DNA of 64,000 nucleotides from Aestuariimicrobium ganziense (GTDB taxonomy: Bacteria > Actinomycetota > Actinomycetes > Propionibacteriales > Propionibacteriaceae). Positions 32,662-41,971 of this stretch are shown one piece after another. How positions within the stretch are numbered: position 1 is the first letter of the stretch; the number at the start of each line of letters is the position of its first letter. The notes below the pieces were generated by a model. The model did no database searches. It was given only the letters and a program-made list of their open reading frames with translations, and was not told the DNA's origin. The position numbers and the translations under genes are program-made. The stretch lies in contig NZ_JACYIZ010000007.1 of assembly GCF_015352975.1 (NCBI RefSeq), positions 75,624 to 139,623 on the forward strand, in the 5' to 3' direction.

Positions 32662-33999
32662 TCACTGCGTCGTCGCGCGCCCAGTGCGAGCCAAGGTCGC
32701 CCGCAGCAGCCGCCGACTGGTGGGCAGGGTGGCGGCGGTGCCTCGGCCACTCCACGTGGGCAGCGGCTGGATCCGGGCTTCCAACAGGACATGCGCCATG
32801 AGTGCCATCCCACCCATCTGCACGAAGGCCACCGAGCTGTCCAACCAGGCCGAGTTGGCAAAACTCAGCGGCAGGCAGGTGAGCGTGAGCATGAGCAGCA
32901 GCCAGCGCAGTCGTCGCCACGTCGGATCGGTCCACCGGCGCTCGAGAGCCGGCCACGACAGCACCAGCGCCGCACCGAACAGCGCCAGCCCCATCACCAG
33001 AATCACCACGCCGTACTGGCTACCGGTCTCGAACAGCCCCGAGTGCGGGTTGGGAGGGCCGCCCAAGGTGTCGTAGGGGGCCTGCCCACTGAGTACCTGG
33101 CTCTCGAACTGGCCCGGGCCCACCCCGAAGCCCAGGGTGTCCCACATCATGTACCAGCCGTTTCGGTACAGGGCTTCGCGCATCGCCACCGATCCACCCG
33201 TGGGCTCGGGTGCTCCCCAAGGCTGGGCCATGACGCCCGGGATCACGTACACGACGGCCAGCATGACCAGCCCAGCACCGGCGGCCGCGAGCCACCTGGC
33301 CCACCTGAACTGGATGAGGAACCCGGCCAGGTACAGCGGTAGAACCAGAATCACCAGTCGCGAACCGGTGAACCAGGCGATCACTGGCGTCGCCACCACC
33401 GCCATGGCGTAGAGCCAGCGCACCCGCGGGGAGTCCACCACCCACCCGACCATGAGCATGCCCATGGCTGCTGCCAGGAACATGGCGAAGAGATTCGGGT
33501 TGACCATGTACGAGGCGGCATCAGTGGCCACCAGACGGATCCACGGGGCCGAGTCCTCGCGGTAGTTCCACAGGTGACGGCCCGTGCTGATCTCCCACAG
33601 CGCCGGAAGGCTGACAGCGAACCACCCCAGCAGCCAGCCTCGGGTGCTGGTGCGCAACCAGCTCATCGGATCCGACCGCTGCGACGTCGTGTCACGCCCG
33701 GCAACAGACACCGTCGCCACCAAGGTCAACAGGCCGACAGCAACCGAGAGCAGCTCGCGTTGCCCTTCCTCACCGTGCACCCGGAAGATGCCCCAGGCCA
33801 TCCAGGCCCCCAGGAAGAGCAGCAACCAGACTGCCACCCTGGGGAGCTCGCCGCGACGCCACACCAGCAGCACGGCGAGGGCCACCAGGCCTGCGACCAC
33901 CACTCGCGCCAACGCGAGGGGGCCGATCCTGATCATGGGGCCCACGCTGGCAGCCACCGGCAACAGGAACAGCAGCAGCCTCGCGGCGCGCTCGATCAT
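32662..33999 (-). CDS. O-antigen polymerase/ligase-like membrane protein
   Basis: A 445-residue polytopic protein of about 11-12 spans with FTGSRLVILVLPLYLAG before the outer loop and GGPPNPHSGLFETGSQYG, the N-x-H-N/S-type segment of Wzy/WaaL proteins, in the loop. It is less similar to the other two such proteins here than they are to each other. Its ATG overlaps the stop of the upstream glycosyltransferase gene (ATGA), so it is translated with it. Confidence 0.8.
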   Translation of the reverse strand: MIERAARLLLFLLPVAASVGPMIRIGPLALARVVVAGLVALAVLLVWRRGELPRVAVWLLLFLGAWMAWGIFRVHGEEGQRELLSVAVGLLTLVATVSVAGRDTTSQRSDPMSWLRTSTRGWLLGWFAVSLPALWEISTGRHLWNYREDSAPWIRLVATDAASYMVNPNLFAMFLAAAMGMLMVGWVVDSPRVRWLYAMAVVATPVIAWFTGSRLVILVLPLYLAGFLIQFRWARWLAAAGAGLVMLAVVYVIPGVMAQPWGAPEPTGGSVAMREALYRNGWYMMWDTLGFGVGPGQFESQVLSGQAPYDTLGGPPNPHSGLFETGSQYGVVILVMGLALFGAALVLSWPALERRWTDPTWRRLRWLLLMLTLTCLPLSFANSAWLDSSVAFVQMGGMALMAHVLLEARIQPLPTWSGRGTAATLPTSRRLLRATLARTGRATTQ

Positions 34000-35261
34000 C
34001 GCCCCTGCCCAGTGGACCCGTCGGCACCGATCACGTCGTCCACGAAGTCGCGGAAGTTCCGTTCCGCGTCGAACCGTTCCACGACCAGGGCCCGAACGGC
34101 GCCGCGCCGCTCGGGGGTGCGCGCATCGTCGGCCCGGCTCGCCAGCACCCGAGCCAGCTCGACCGCGTCCACCTCGGCCGCTACGAGGTAGCCCGAGCTG
34201 GGATCGACCACCTCACGGGTCGCGCCAACGTCTGTGGCGACGCAGGGCACCCCCCGAACAGCGGCCTCCATGATCGACACTGGTACGCCCTCGGTGGTGC
34301 TGGCGTTGATCATGACGTCGGTGGGCTGCAGCAGAGCCTCGAGCAGAGCGTCGTGGGGCAGCTGTCCGCAGAACTCGTGGGTCACCCCGAGTGGGGTGAG
34401 CCGCTGACGTGCATGGTCGGCGAGTTCGTCGGCCAGCGGGCCAGCGCCGTAATGACGCCACCGAATCTGGCGGTGCGGCAGCAACGACGACAACTCGGCA
34501 ATGGCGTCGATGATCAGGTGCACCCGCTTGATGGGGGTCAAGGTGCTGATCGAGACCAGCTCGAGGTCATCAGCCACCCCCGTCGGGGCCTGGTCGGCGG
34601 CCTCAGGGATCCGCACTCCGAGTCGAGCCAGCCGGACTCGCGAGTCATCGATGCCGTACCGCTGCTTCACGTAGTCACAGCCCTGTTCGCTGATCACGTA
34701 GAGCACGTCGATGCCTCGACCGGCGGTACGCACCATGGGGTTGTAGTGAAGCGGACGAGCCTCTTCGTACAGGTCGGCGTTGTGGGTTCGCGACACCACC
34801 TTGTCGACCAGACCGCGGTCGCGGGCCCGGATCGCACCGCAGGTGTGGGGTTTGAGCCAGTAGGTGTAGACCACGTCGATCCCGCCGAGGCGCGCCGACA
34901 CGGCGCGCAGTGCGTTCTCGACCACGCGGGCCTGGGCCACAGCCCGCAGCGCCACCAGGGCGGTGGCGGGGGTGAGAGCTCGACGCACTGCGAGGTCACG
35001 CAGCTCAGCCACCAGGGCTGGGTCCACCAGTGACCGAACAGCTGCGAGCGCCAACGTTGTTCTGGAGCTCCATGCTCGAGCGAGGGTGGCGTCCACCTCG
35101 AACCGCTCGGGGATCTCGCGGCGCGGCCCGTCGAGGGTTCCCGGCAGGAAGGTCACCAGCGCGTCCGAACGATCCCAAGCGGCGAGCTCGGCAGCGATGA
35201 ACTGCTCGCCCTGTCCATGCGGGAAGCCGGTGGTCACCCAGACGACACGCTGCGCAGTCAT
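33996..35261 (-). CDS. Glycosyltransferase family 4 (colanic-acid WcaL-like)
   Basis: A 421-residue GT-B enzyme. Acceptor-domain start VVWVTTGFPHGQGEQFIAAEL resembles WcaL/AmsK-type transferases; SRTHNADLYEE, VSISTLTPIKRVHLIIDAI and NASTTEGVPVSIMEAAVRGVPCVATDVGAT mark the donor domain with its E-x7-E glutamates. ATG at 35261 was chosen for AAGGG seven bases upstream. It is the first gene of a minus-strand run of six polysaccharide genes ending at the terminator near 28.3 kb. Confidence 0.85.
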   Translation of the reverse strand: MTAQRVVWVTTGFPHGQGEQFIAAELAAWDRSDALVTFLPGTLDGPRREIPERFEVDATLARAWSSRTTLALAAVRSLVDPALVAELRDLAVRRALTPATALVALRAVAQARVVENALRAVSARLGGIDVVYTYWLKPHTCGAIRARDRGLVDKVVSRTHNADLYEEARPLHYNPMVRTAGRGIDVLYVISEQGCDYVKQRYGIDDSRVRLARLGVRIPEAADQAPTGVADDLELVSISTLTPIKRVHLIIDAIAELSSLLPHRQIRWRHYGAGPLADELADHARQRLTPLGVTHEFCGQLPHDALLEALLQPTDVMINASTTEGVPVSIMEAAVRGVPCVATDVGATREVVDPSSGYLVAAEVDAVELARVLASRADDARTPERRGAVRALVVERFDAERNFRDFVDDVIGADGSTGQGR

Positions 35262-35329
35262 GCCCACACCCTTCCATCGACCCAACGTGCACCGCCACGT
35301 CACAGGCACTGCATGCCCTCACGGAGGAC

Positions 35330-35357
35330 CGGTCGGGTCGGGCTATTGTAGCGACCG
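35330..35357 (+). promoter_or_regulatory. Promoter of the Wzz-like gene with flanking inverted repeat
   Basis: TATTGT at 35344-35349 is a good -10 hexamer about 50 bases before the ATG. It is bracketed by CGGTCG (35330-35335) and CGACCG (35352-35357), so a bound regulator could cover the promoter. It lies in the divergent gap between two polysaccharide transcripts. Confidence 0.4.
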
Positions 35358-35400
35358 AGCCCTCGGCTCCCGTTTCCCTCGGCCTAACACAGGTGTGTCC

Positions 35401-36645
35401 ATGAAGATCAGTCGCCTCCTCCGCTCGGTCCGCCGCAACTGGCTCCCGGCACTGCTGATCGGCGCCATCCTGGGCGCGATCACGGCAGTTGGCGCGTACT
35501 TCACGACCACACCGACCTACACCGCCACCAACACGGTGCTGTTCGAGGTCGCCGGGCAGGACGAGATCCCCGACCCCAACGTCGCGACGAACTACGCGAC
35601 CAGCCTGGCCAGCACCTACGCCGCCATGATCCTCACCCCGCTGATCATGGAACCAGTCGCCGAGTCCGTGCCCGACGGCGACGCGAATGCGCTGATGGCC
35701 CAGGTGGAGGTCACCGCGCCTCGACAGAACCTTGTCGCCACCATCAGCTACACCGATGCCGACGAGGGTCGAGCCACCTCGGTGGTCACCCGGACCGGAG
35801 AGGAACTCAAGAAGGTCGTTGACAGCTACACCGCACAGGTCGACGGCCGTCCACGCATCGTCGTCTCCAAGCTGTCGGTGAACACCTTGACGACCGGCGG
35901 TACCCAGCCGAGTCTCATCATCTCGCTCATGAAGGGGTTCGTGATCGGCCTGCTGGCGGCACTGGCCTGGCTGGCGCTGAAGGTACTCATCGACACGGTC
36001 GTCCACGACGTGACTGACCTGCGGGACTCGACTGACGCCTCGGTGCTGGCGCACGTGCGCTCCGAGGACGACTACCTGACCTTGGCCCGGGCAGTGCCCT
36101 TCCTCGACGCCGGCAACCCGGCGAGCCTGCTGTTCACGTCGTCCACCGATGGTGAAGGTGCCTCAGGCGTGGCTCTCGGGACGGCGCGCGCGATGGCCGC
36201 CTCGGCACCCGGGCAGGTGCTGCTGATCGATGCTGACCTGCGTGAGGGCGAGGTCACGCAGGCGCTCGGCCTGTCCGATCGGCCCGGCCTGTCGCACTAC
36301 CTGTCCGGCCAAGCTGGCCTTGACGAGGTGATCGTCGACTCAGACGGTCTCCAGGTGATCGCTGCTGGCCAGCTTCCGCCCAACCCCGCCGAGTTGCTCG
36401 CCACCTCGCGTGTGGAAGACCTGCTCGAGCAGGTTCGCTCGCGGTTCACCACGGTGTTGGCGGCAGGCTCGGCCCTGCTCACGCACAGCGACAGCGCGCT
36501 GTTGGCAAGCAGGATGGGCGGCACTGTCACCGTGGTGGGACTTCGCAAGGTACGCCAAACGCAGTTGGACGAGGCCCTGGCCCTGCTGGACTCGGCGCAG
36601 GCCCATCAGGTCGGCGTGGTACTCACCGACCCCCGTGTGCGCTGA
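35401..36645 (+). CDS. Wzz/BY-kinase-like protein with degenerate kinase domain
   Basis: A 414-residue chain-length regulator fused to a BY-kinase-like domain. Membrane segments at about 15-34 and 174-194 flank a Wzz extracytoplasmic domain opening after TPTYTATNTVLFEV. The cytoplasmic domain keeps the Walker A' DADLR (277-281), but the Walker A lysine box is GEGASG instead of GEGKS/T, and the Walker B region reads VLAAGSALL where an aspartate is expected. There is no tyrosine cluster at the end. It is probably a non-phosphorylating regulator of polymer length. It overlaps the converging polymerase gene by 40 bases. Confidence 0.82.
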   Translation: MKISRLLRSVRRNWLPALLIGAILGAITAVGAYFTTTPTYTATNTVLFEVAGQDEIPDPNVATNYATSLASTYAAMILTPLIMEPVAESVPDGDANALMAQVEVTAPRQNLVATISYTDADEGRATSVVTRTGEELKKVVDSYTAQVDGRPRIVVSKLSVNTLTTGGTQPSLIISLMKGFVIGLLAALAWLALKVLIDTVVHDVTDLRDSTDASVLAHVRSEDDYLTLARAVPFLDAGNPASLLFTSSTDGEGASGVALGTARAMAASAPGQVLLIDADLREGEVTQALGLSDRPGLSHYLSGQAGLDEVIVDSDGLQVIAAGQLPPNPAELLATSRVEDLLEQVRSRFTTVLAAGSALLTHSDSALLASRMGGTVTVVGLRKVRQTQLDEALALLDSAQAHQVGVVLTDPRVR

Positions 36646-37886
36646 ACGCCTCCTGAGCCGACGACCCCCAGCGCCATCACCCACCACCAGAAGCTGACAC
36701 CGAAGTTCTTCAGCAGATAGGTGTCGAAGACGAAGGCCAGCAGCGACGCCGCCAACGCGATCAGAACCATCGTCGCGACCGGATCGTCCTGAGTGCCCCA
36801 CTGTTGGCGCAGCGACCAGGGAATCGCGGCAAGCATCGCCACGAGCAGCACAGCTCCCAGGATGCCGAGTTCGACCAGAACCGCGAGGTAGAGCGAGTGG
36901 GGACTGGTGAGAACCTTGCCCCAGTCGGTGATGATCAGGTTGCCACCGGGGGCACGCACCAGCTGCACGTCCAGCGCGTACCAGGGCCACAGTCGTCCCG
37001 AACCGACCCCGAACAGCACCGACTGCCATGACTCCGTCCACGCGCTCCAGGCAGTGGTCAGGTTCGTGGCTCGGCCTGAGTCGCCCAGCACGAGCAGGCG
37101 GCGCAGGCTCGGTACAGTGACCAGCGCGACCACGAGGGCCACGACCCCGCCGAGTGCCCACCGTCCAAAGCTGCGCCCAAGACCCCGCCGGACCGCCCAC
37201 AGACCCGTGAGGGCCGCGAAGGTGGCCAAACAGGCCAGACCTGCGCGCGAGCCAACCGCGACCACGCCGAGCAGGCAGATCGCCGCTCCGGCGGCGCTCC
37301 ACCGGCGATGCCAGCCCTGCAACGCATGGCCCAGAAACATCGCCGCCGTGGTGAGCAACACGACGTGATAGATGGCCGATCCGCCCATGCCCGTCGAGAT
37401 CCGCAGCGACCGGTGGACCATGACGGCGCGTGGCCAGTTCACCAATGAGCAGACCAGGACGACCCAGCCCGCCCACCACACCACCCGACGCCGCTGATCG
37501 CGCGGCGAAGCGAGCACCAGCGAGATCGAAGCCGTCAGGGTGAGCAGTGCGGTGAGCAGGGGGACCACCACGACCTCGCGAGTGATCTGGATGCGTTCGC
37601 GCTGGACAACTGGCAGTTCGATGGTCAACGCCGACACCAGCGACATGGCCACGAGTACCGCGAACAGCAGTGCCATCCACCGCATCGGCCTGGCCACCTC
37701 GCGCCACCGTCGTACCGACCAGACAAGCAGGGCGAGGGTGAGGATCCCGAAGCCGATCAGGTAGGCGCTCACCACCGCCGGACGACCATGCAGTCCGCGA
37801 CGCAGGTCGAAGAACTCCATCACGACGACCAGTGGCAGCAGACCCCAGCCCAACAGGCGACCGACACGGTCGAGGCGACCCTCCAT
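36606..37886 (-). CDS. O-antigen polymerase/ligase-like membrane protein
   Basis: A 426-residue protein with about 11 spans. The loop segment TSPHSLYLAVLVELGILGAV, the preceding VAVGSRAGLACLA helix and the C-terminal FDTYLLKNFGVSFWWWV closely parallel the protein at 31194-32594. It is divergent from the flippase gene across a 68-base gap and its 3' end overlaps the Wzz-like gene. As a third copy it might be the ligase that attaches finished chains, or a second polymerase; the sequence does not decide. Confidence 0.8.
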   Translation of the reverse strand: MEGRLDRVGRLLGWGLLPLVVVMEFFDLRRGLHGRPAVVSAYLIGFGILTLALLVWSVRRWREVARPMRWMALLFAVLVAMSLVSALTIELPVVQRERIQITREVVVVPLLTALLTLTASISLVLASPRDQRRRVVWWAGWVVLVCSLVNWPRAVMVHRSLRISTGMGGSAIYHVVLLTTAAMFLGHALQGWHRRWSAAGAAICLLGVVAVGSRAGLACLATFAALTGLWAVRRGLGRSFGRWALGGVVALVVALVTVPSLRRLLVLGDSGRATNLTTAWSAWTESWQSVLFGVGSGRLWPWYALDVQLVRAPGGNLIITDWGKVLTSPHSLYLAVLVELGILGAVLLVAMLAAIPWSLRQQWGTQDDPVATMVLIALAASLLAFVFDTYLLKNFGVSFWWWVMALGVVGSGGVQRTRGSVSTTPT

Positions 37887-37918
37887 GCTGCACAGGCTAG
37901 CGAGACTGCCCGCGAGGC

Positions 37919-37924
37919 TATACT
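37919..37924 (+). promoter_or_regulatory. -10 element of the flippase gene
   Basis: TATACT, a near-consensus hexamer, 30 bases before the GTG of the flippase gene in a 68-base divergent gap. A clear -35 is not visible. Confidence 0.45.
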
Positions 37925-37954
37925 CGCGATGCCCAGACGAAGCGAGGCACGGCG

Positions 37955-39307
37955 GTGAGCGAGGACGACGTGGATGGCGAGACCTCGCCGTCCAGAGCTG
38001 TCACCTCCCCCTGGCAATCTCGGCTGCTCCAGTTGCGGCGGAGTACCTTCCTGCGCCATGTGTTGACGCTGATGACCGGCACCGCCGTGGCTCAGCTGAT
38101 CCCGTTGGCCGCTCGGCCGATCCTCAGCCGGATGTACACCGATCACGAGTTCGGCATCTACTCGCTCTACCTCTCGCTGACGGCCGCCTTCGTCACCATC
38201 GGGGCTCTGCGCTACGACGTCGCGGTGGTCATGCCCGAGAAGGATGCCGACGCCCGCGGACTGGTGAGACTGGCCACGCGGCTCGCCCTGGCCTCTGGGG
38301 CGGTCGCCACTGTGGTGCTCAGCGTGTTCGCCGGGACGATCGCCGGCTGGATGCGCCGACCTGACCTGGCACCGTTCCTGCCGGCCGTCGGTGTGTTGGT
38401 GATCGCGATGACACAGATCTCGAGCCGCCAGTACTGGCTGAACCGCCGTCGTCGCTACAAGGAGATGGCCCGCAACCGGATGGGCCAGGCCCTCGGGACG
38501 AACGTCGTGCAGATCGGTGCCGGCTTCGCCTCGACGGGTGTGTGGGGGCTGGTGCTGGGAAGCTTGGCCGGCCAGTGGTTCAGTGCGCTCAACCTGTGGC
38601 GGCTGACACGTCGCGAGACTGCACCGCAGCCCGGCGACTCTGCCCGCGCCATGGCCAAGGAGTACCGCAAGATGCCATTGGTCAACGGTCCGAACGCCGT
38701 TGTCGACACCGTGCGGGTCAACGGCATCAATGTGCTCACCGGGGCCTTCTTCTCGGGTGCCATCCTGGGGCAGTTCGCACAGGCCTGGCAGTTGCTGCAG
38801 ATGCCGATGGGGCTGATCAACGGGGCGCTGTCGCAGGTCTTCTACCAGCGTCTGGCGACCACCCGGCGAGGCCAGATGTTCACGGTGGTGAGGTCGGCGA
38901 TCCTCCGGTCATTGGCGGTTGGAGTCGTGCCGTTCGGGCTGATCTGGTGGCTGGCGCCGTGGCTGTTTCCCTTCGTGCTCGGTGGTCAGTGGCACCTCGC
39001 CGGCCGGATCGCGAGGGTGCTCGTGCCTTGGCTGTACCTGAACTTCGTCACCTCACCTGTCTCGCTGCTGTTCGTCACCATCAAGCGGCAGGGCACCATG
39101 TTCGTCTTCGCGGTGGTCTACATGGCGGTGCCGCTGACGATCCTCTGGTTCCGGCATGACTCGATCCTCGAGACCATGTCGCTGGTCGCGTGGTCGATGG
39201 CAGCGCTGCTGGTGGTGTTCATCCTGTTGGCGCTGTGGGTGGCCAAGCAGTTCGACCGAGGGGTCGGCGAGCGCGACATTGAGGCGGCCGAGACGGCGCC
39301 GGAATAG
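37955..39307 (+). CDS. Polysaccharide flippase (Wzx/MATE-like, MOP superfamily)
   Basis: A 450-residue protein with about 12 spans. The N-terminal block TGTAVAQLIPLAARPILSRMYTDHEFGIYSLY is the usual Wzx opening (helix 1 then P-L-x-x-R-x-Y-x-x-x-x-F-G); charged residues KEYRKMPLVNGPN fall at the central loop. It exports undecaprenyl-linked repeat units across the membrane for the polymerases nearby. It has an acidic C-terminal tail. Start is GTG with only a weak GAGG upstream. Confidence 0.88.
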   Translation: MSEDDVDGETSPSRAVTSPWQSRLLQLRRSTFLRHVLTLMTGTAVAQLIPLAARPILSRMYTDHEFGIYSLYLSLTAAFVTIGALRYDVAVVMPEKDADARGLVRLATRLALASGAVATVVLSVFAGTIAGWMRRPDLAPFLPAVGVLVIAMTQISSRQYWLNRRRRYKEMARNRMGQALGTNVVQIGAGFASTGVWGLVLGSLAGQWFSALNLWRLTRRETAPQPGDSARAMAKEYRKMPLVNGPNAVVDTVRVNGINVLTGAFFSGAILGQFAQAWQLLQMPMGLINGALSQVFYQRLATTRRGQMFTVVRSAILRSLAVGVVPFGLIWWLAPWLFPFVLGGQWHLAGRIARVLVPWLYLNFVTSPVSLLFVTIKRQGTMFVFAVVYMAVPLTILWFRHDSILETMSLVAWSMAALLVVFILLALWVAKQFDRGVGERDIEAAETAPE

Positions 39308-39320
39308 AGCCGCGTCGGGG

Positions 39321-40517
39321 TCAACTCGCCCAGCCGTTGGTGAACAGGATCCAGGCCCACGCCCCGGCGACCAGCGCCGAGACCCCCATCCACACCCCGA
39401 TCGCCAGCTGGCGACCCCACTGGAGACGCTCGTCGCGATCGGGCTGGACGAAGCGGGCGGCCAGCAGGAACAGCGGGAACCACAGCAGCACGGCGCGGTT
39501 GATCGACATGTACCAGTACGAGGTGCCGAAGGCGACCAAGTGCACCCCGATCCATGAGGCCGAGGCCCAGCGCCGCCGCTTCAGCAGGACGAGCGAGGCG
39601 ACGATGCCGACCAGCATCGAAACGATCTCGAGGAAGAAGACCACCGGCACCTCGGGGCGGCCCGGCCACGACTCCGGTTGGGCGGCCTTCCAGGTGTTGG
39701 CCAGCGCGTCCAGCGGCGAGGTGAGGCCGCGGTTCCAGCCGGAGACCTGCGCCTGGTACCAGGCGCTCCACGACCCGGTGACCAGCTTGAGGTGCCAGGC
39801 GTGGGCGATCAGGGCTGCGCTCGGCAGCGCCAGCCAGACCAGTCGACGGGCACGTGCCTCCGGGGTGCGGTCGAGTTGCTGCTCGGGGTCGTTGTCGCCG
39901 AGCAGGGTGAGCACGACCAGTGCACCGACCAGGAACAGGCCCGAGACTCGGAAGGTGCAGGCCACCGTGGCGAGCAGGGCCGCACTCAACCAGTGCCCCT
40001 TGCGCCAACGCTCCCAGGCCCAGAACGCCGCGGCGCAGAACGGGGCCTCGGTGTAGCCGACGAAGGTGAACACCGTGGTGGGCGCCACCAGCCAGAGCGC
40101 GGCCGGGAGCACCCCACCCATGCGGTACAGCGCCGCCGCGGCCAGGGCCGATCCGATCGCACCGACCAGCACGCCGGTGAGCTCGGGGCGGATGCCGAGC
40201 AGGTCCCCGAACTCCATCAGCCCGGGGACGCCGGGAAAGAAGGCGCGGCTCTCAGCGGTGGCGTAGCCGTTGCGGGCGATCGCCATGAAGTGCTGCACGT
40301 CCCAGGTCGAGACCGCCTGCCACAGGTCGCGTTGGCGCAGCACCACCACCGCCAGCAGCACGAACAGCAACCAGACCCGGCTGGTCGCCCACGCCAGTCC
40401 GAGCAGGTTCAGGTCGTCCCCGCGAAAGCCCAGCCGGCGACCGAGCCCCGAGCTCGGACGCGGCTCGTCCGACTCGTCGGTCTCGGTGGCGGACGACGGC
40501 GCAGACCGGGTGGTCAC
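39321..40517 (-). CDS. PIG-V-like mannosyltransferase (GT-C)
   Basis: A 398-residue polytopic GT-C transferase with about eight spans. STWDVQHFMAIARNGYA in the first outer loop contains the D and the I-A-x-x-G-Y pattern of PIG-V proteins, and FTFVGYTEAPFCAAAFWAWE is the second conserved block. Bacterial members use polyprenyl-phosphate mannose to glycosylate outer-face lipids or glycans. Its start overlaps the stop of the GT87-like gene by four bases. It ends 13 bases from the converging flippase gene. Confidence 0.75.
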   Translation of the reverse strand: MTTRSAPSSATETDESDEPRPSSGLGRRLGFRGDDLNLLGLAWATSRVWLLFVLLAVVVLRQRDLWQAVSTWDVQHFMAIARNGYATAESRAFFPGVPGLMEFGDLLGIRPELTGVLVGAIGSALAAAALYRMGGVLPAALWLVAPTTVFTFVGYTEAPFCAAAFWAWERWRKGHWLSAALLATVACTFRVSGLFLVGALVVLTLLGDNDPEQQLDRTPEARARRLVWLALPSAALIAHAWHLKLVTGSWSAWYQAQVSGWNRGLTSPLDALANTWKAAQPESWPGRPEVPVVFFLEIVSMLVGIVASLVLLKRRRWASASWIGVHLVAFGTSYWYMSINRAVLLWFPLFLLAARFVQPDRDERLQWGRQLAIGVWMGVSALVAGAWAWILFTNGWAS

Positions 40518-41971
40518 CGTGCCGCCTCACCGGTGGGCGCCGGGTCGTCGACCGCAGGACCGCCCGCGACGAGGGCGTCGTCGTCAACGGGGTCATCGCC
40601 GAGTGCGCCGAGCGAGTCCTGCAAGTGCAGCACCTCGTCCGGGGCCCGGTCGGTGGTGTGGTCGAGCACCCCGCCGAGTGGGTCGTCCACGTGGCCACTG
40701 CGCACCGGGTCGTACCAGGGGCTTCGGATGTCGGCGATGATGCGCGCCATCAACCAGACCTGCACCGCCACCCGCAACAGGATCGCGGCGGAGTAGGCAC
40801 CGAAGGGGCCACCACCCCACAGGTTGCCCTGCAGGTGCCCCCAGACCGCTGCCCAGTACACGGCCTCGACCAGGCTGAACACCAGCCAGTCGAGCAGCAC
40901 CGGTCGGGCCAGCAGCGCCAGCGGGGCGATCCAGATCACGTGCTGCGGCGAGTAGACCGGGGCGGTGACGGTGATCGCGAGCACCAGCAGGGCGAACACC
41001 TGCGCGAGGCGGGGACGACGCGGCGCCCACCAGCACAGCGCGGTGACGGCGGCAACTGCGACGGCGACCAGCAGCCACGACAACGGCCAGACCCGCAGGG
41101 TGACCCCCGTGGCCTGTTGCAGGACGTGCCACACCGACCCGAGGCCGACTTCTGGAGCCATGGCGGTTCGAGCCTGCAGCAGCCAGCCCTGGGGGGCAAC
41201 CAGCACGATCGGCAGGTTGATCACGACCCAGGTGGCCATGGTGGTCATCGCGAAGGTCGACCAGTCGCGCAGCCGATCGGCACGCCGGCACAGGATCCAC
41301 AGCGCGACCAGCAGCATCAGCGGGTACCAGGCGGCGCTGGCGGCCAGCCCCAGCACGACCCCGGCCACAGCGACGCGGCGTGAGGCCCACAGCACCAACG
41401 CCACGGCCACCAGCGCGGCCGGCACGAGTGCCCAACTGATCGTCCCGGCGGTGAAGACGCCGACGCTGAGTGCAGTGAACAGCCCGATGCGTCCCAAGCC
41501 TTCGAGGGTGAGTTCGGTGGGTGGGTGGGGGTGGCGTCGGCTGAGCAGCAGGTGGGCGACCACCAGCACCAGAAAGGCCCCGCCGAGCAGCAGCACGTTG
41601 AGGCTGACGAAGAAGGTGGTGTCACCCTCGAGGGACCTGGGCGCCACCGGCTCGAGAGGCGCGACCAGGAAGGTGAGGCGCTGGGTGAGCAGCACCCACA
41701 ACGCGATCAGCGGGGGTTGGTCGAGGCTGGCGCCGCGGTAGGGCACCCCACCCGACCCCAGGCCGCCGTCGCGCCACAGCACCGGCAGGTCGGAGTAGCA
41801 CAGCCGCAGCATCGTGTTGAGTTCGACCTCGTTGGTGTTGCAGGCCGTCTGGTGCAACATGCGCAGCGTCCAAGTCACCAGGGCCAACGCGATGACGAGC
41901 GCAGCGGACTCGGGCAGCCGGGACGCGACCATCGCCCGACTGCCATCTCGACGATGGGCGTTCAGGATCAC
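40514..41971 (-). CDS. GT87/DUF2029-like polytopic glycosyltransferase
   Basis: A 485-residue protein with about ten spans, an outer loop after the first span (CNTNEVELNTMLRLCYSDLPVLW, then YRGASLDQPPLIALW) and PVYSPQHVIWIAPLALL near the end, like actinobacterial polyprenol-phosphate-mannose-dependent alpha-mannosyltransferases of GT87. The C-terminal ~70 residues are acidic and cytoplasmic. It overlaps both neighbours by four bases, forming one operon with PBP1A and the PIG-V-like gene, which suggests wall-linked glycan assembly. The family call is by motif only. Confidence 0.65.
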   Translation of the reverse strand: MILNAHRRDGSRAMVASRLPESAALVIALALVTWTLRMLHQTACNTNEVELNTMLRLCYSDLPVLWRDGGLGSGGVPYRGASLDQPPLIALWVLLTQRLTFLVAPLEPVAPRSLEGDTTFFVSLNVLLLGGAFLVLVVAHLLLSRRHPHPPTELTLEGLGRIGLFTALSVGVFTAGTISWALVPAALVAVALVLWASRRVAVAGVVLGLAASAAWYPLMLLVALWILCRRADRLRDWSTFAMTTMATWVVINLPIVLVAPQGWLLQARTAMAPEVGLGSVWHVLQQATGVTLRVWPLSWLLVAVAVAAVTALCWWAPRRPRLAQVFALLVLAITVTAPVYSPQHVIWIAPLALLARPVLLDWLVFSLVEAVYWAAVWGHLQGNLWGGGPFGAYSAAILLRVAVQVWLMARIIADIRSPWYDPVRSGHVDDPLGGVLDHTTDRAPDEVLHLQDSLGALGDDPVDDDALVAGGPAVDDPAPTGEAAR

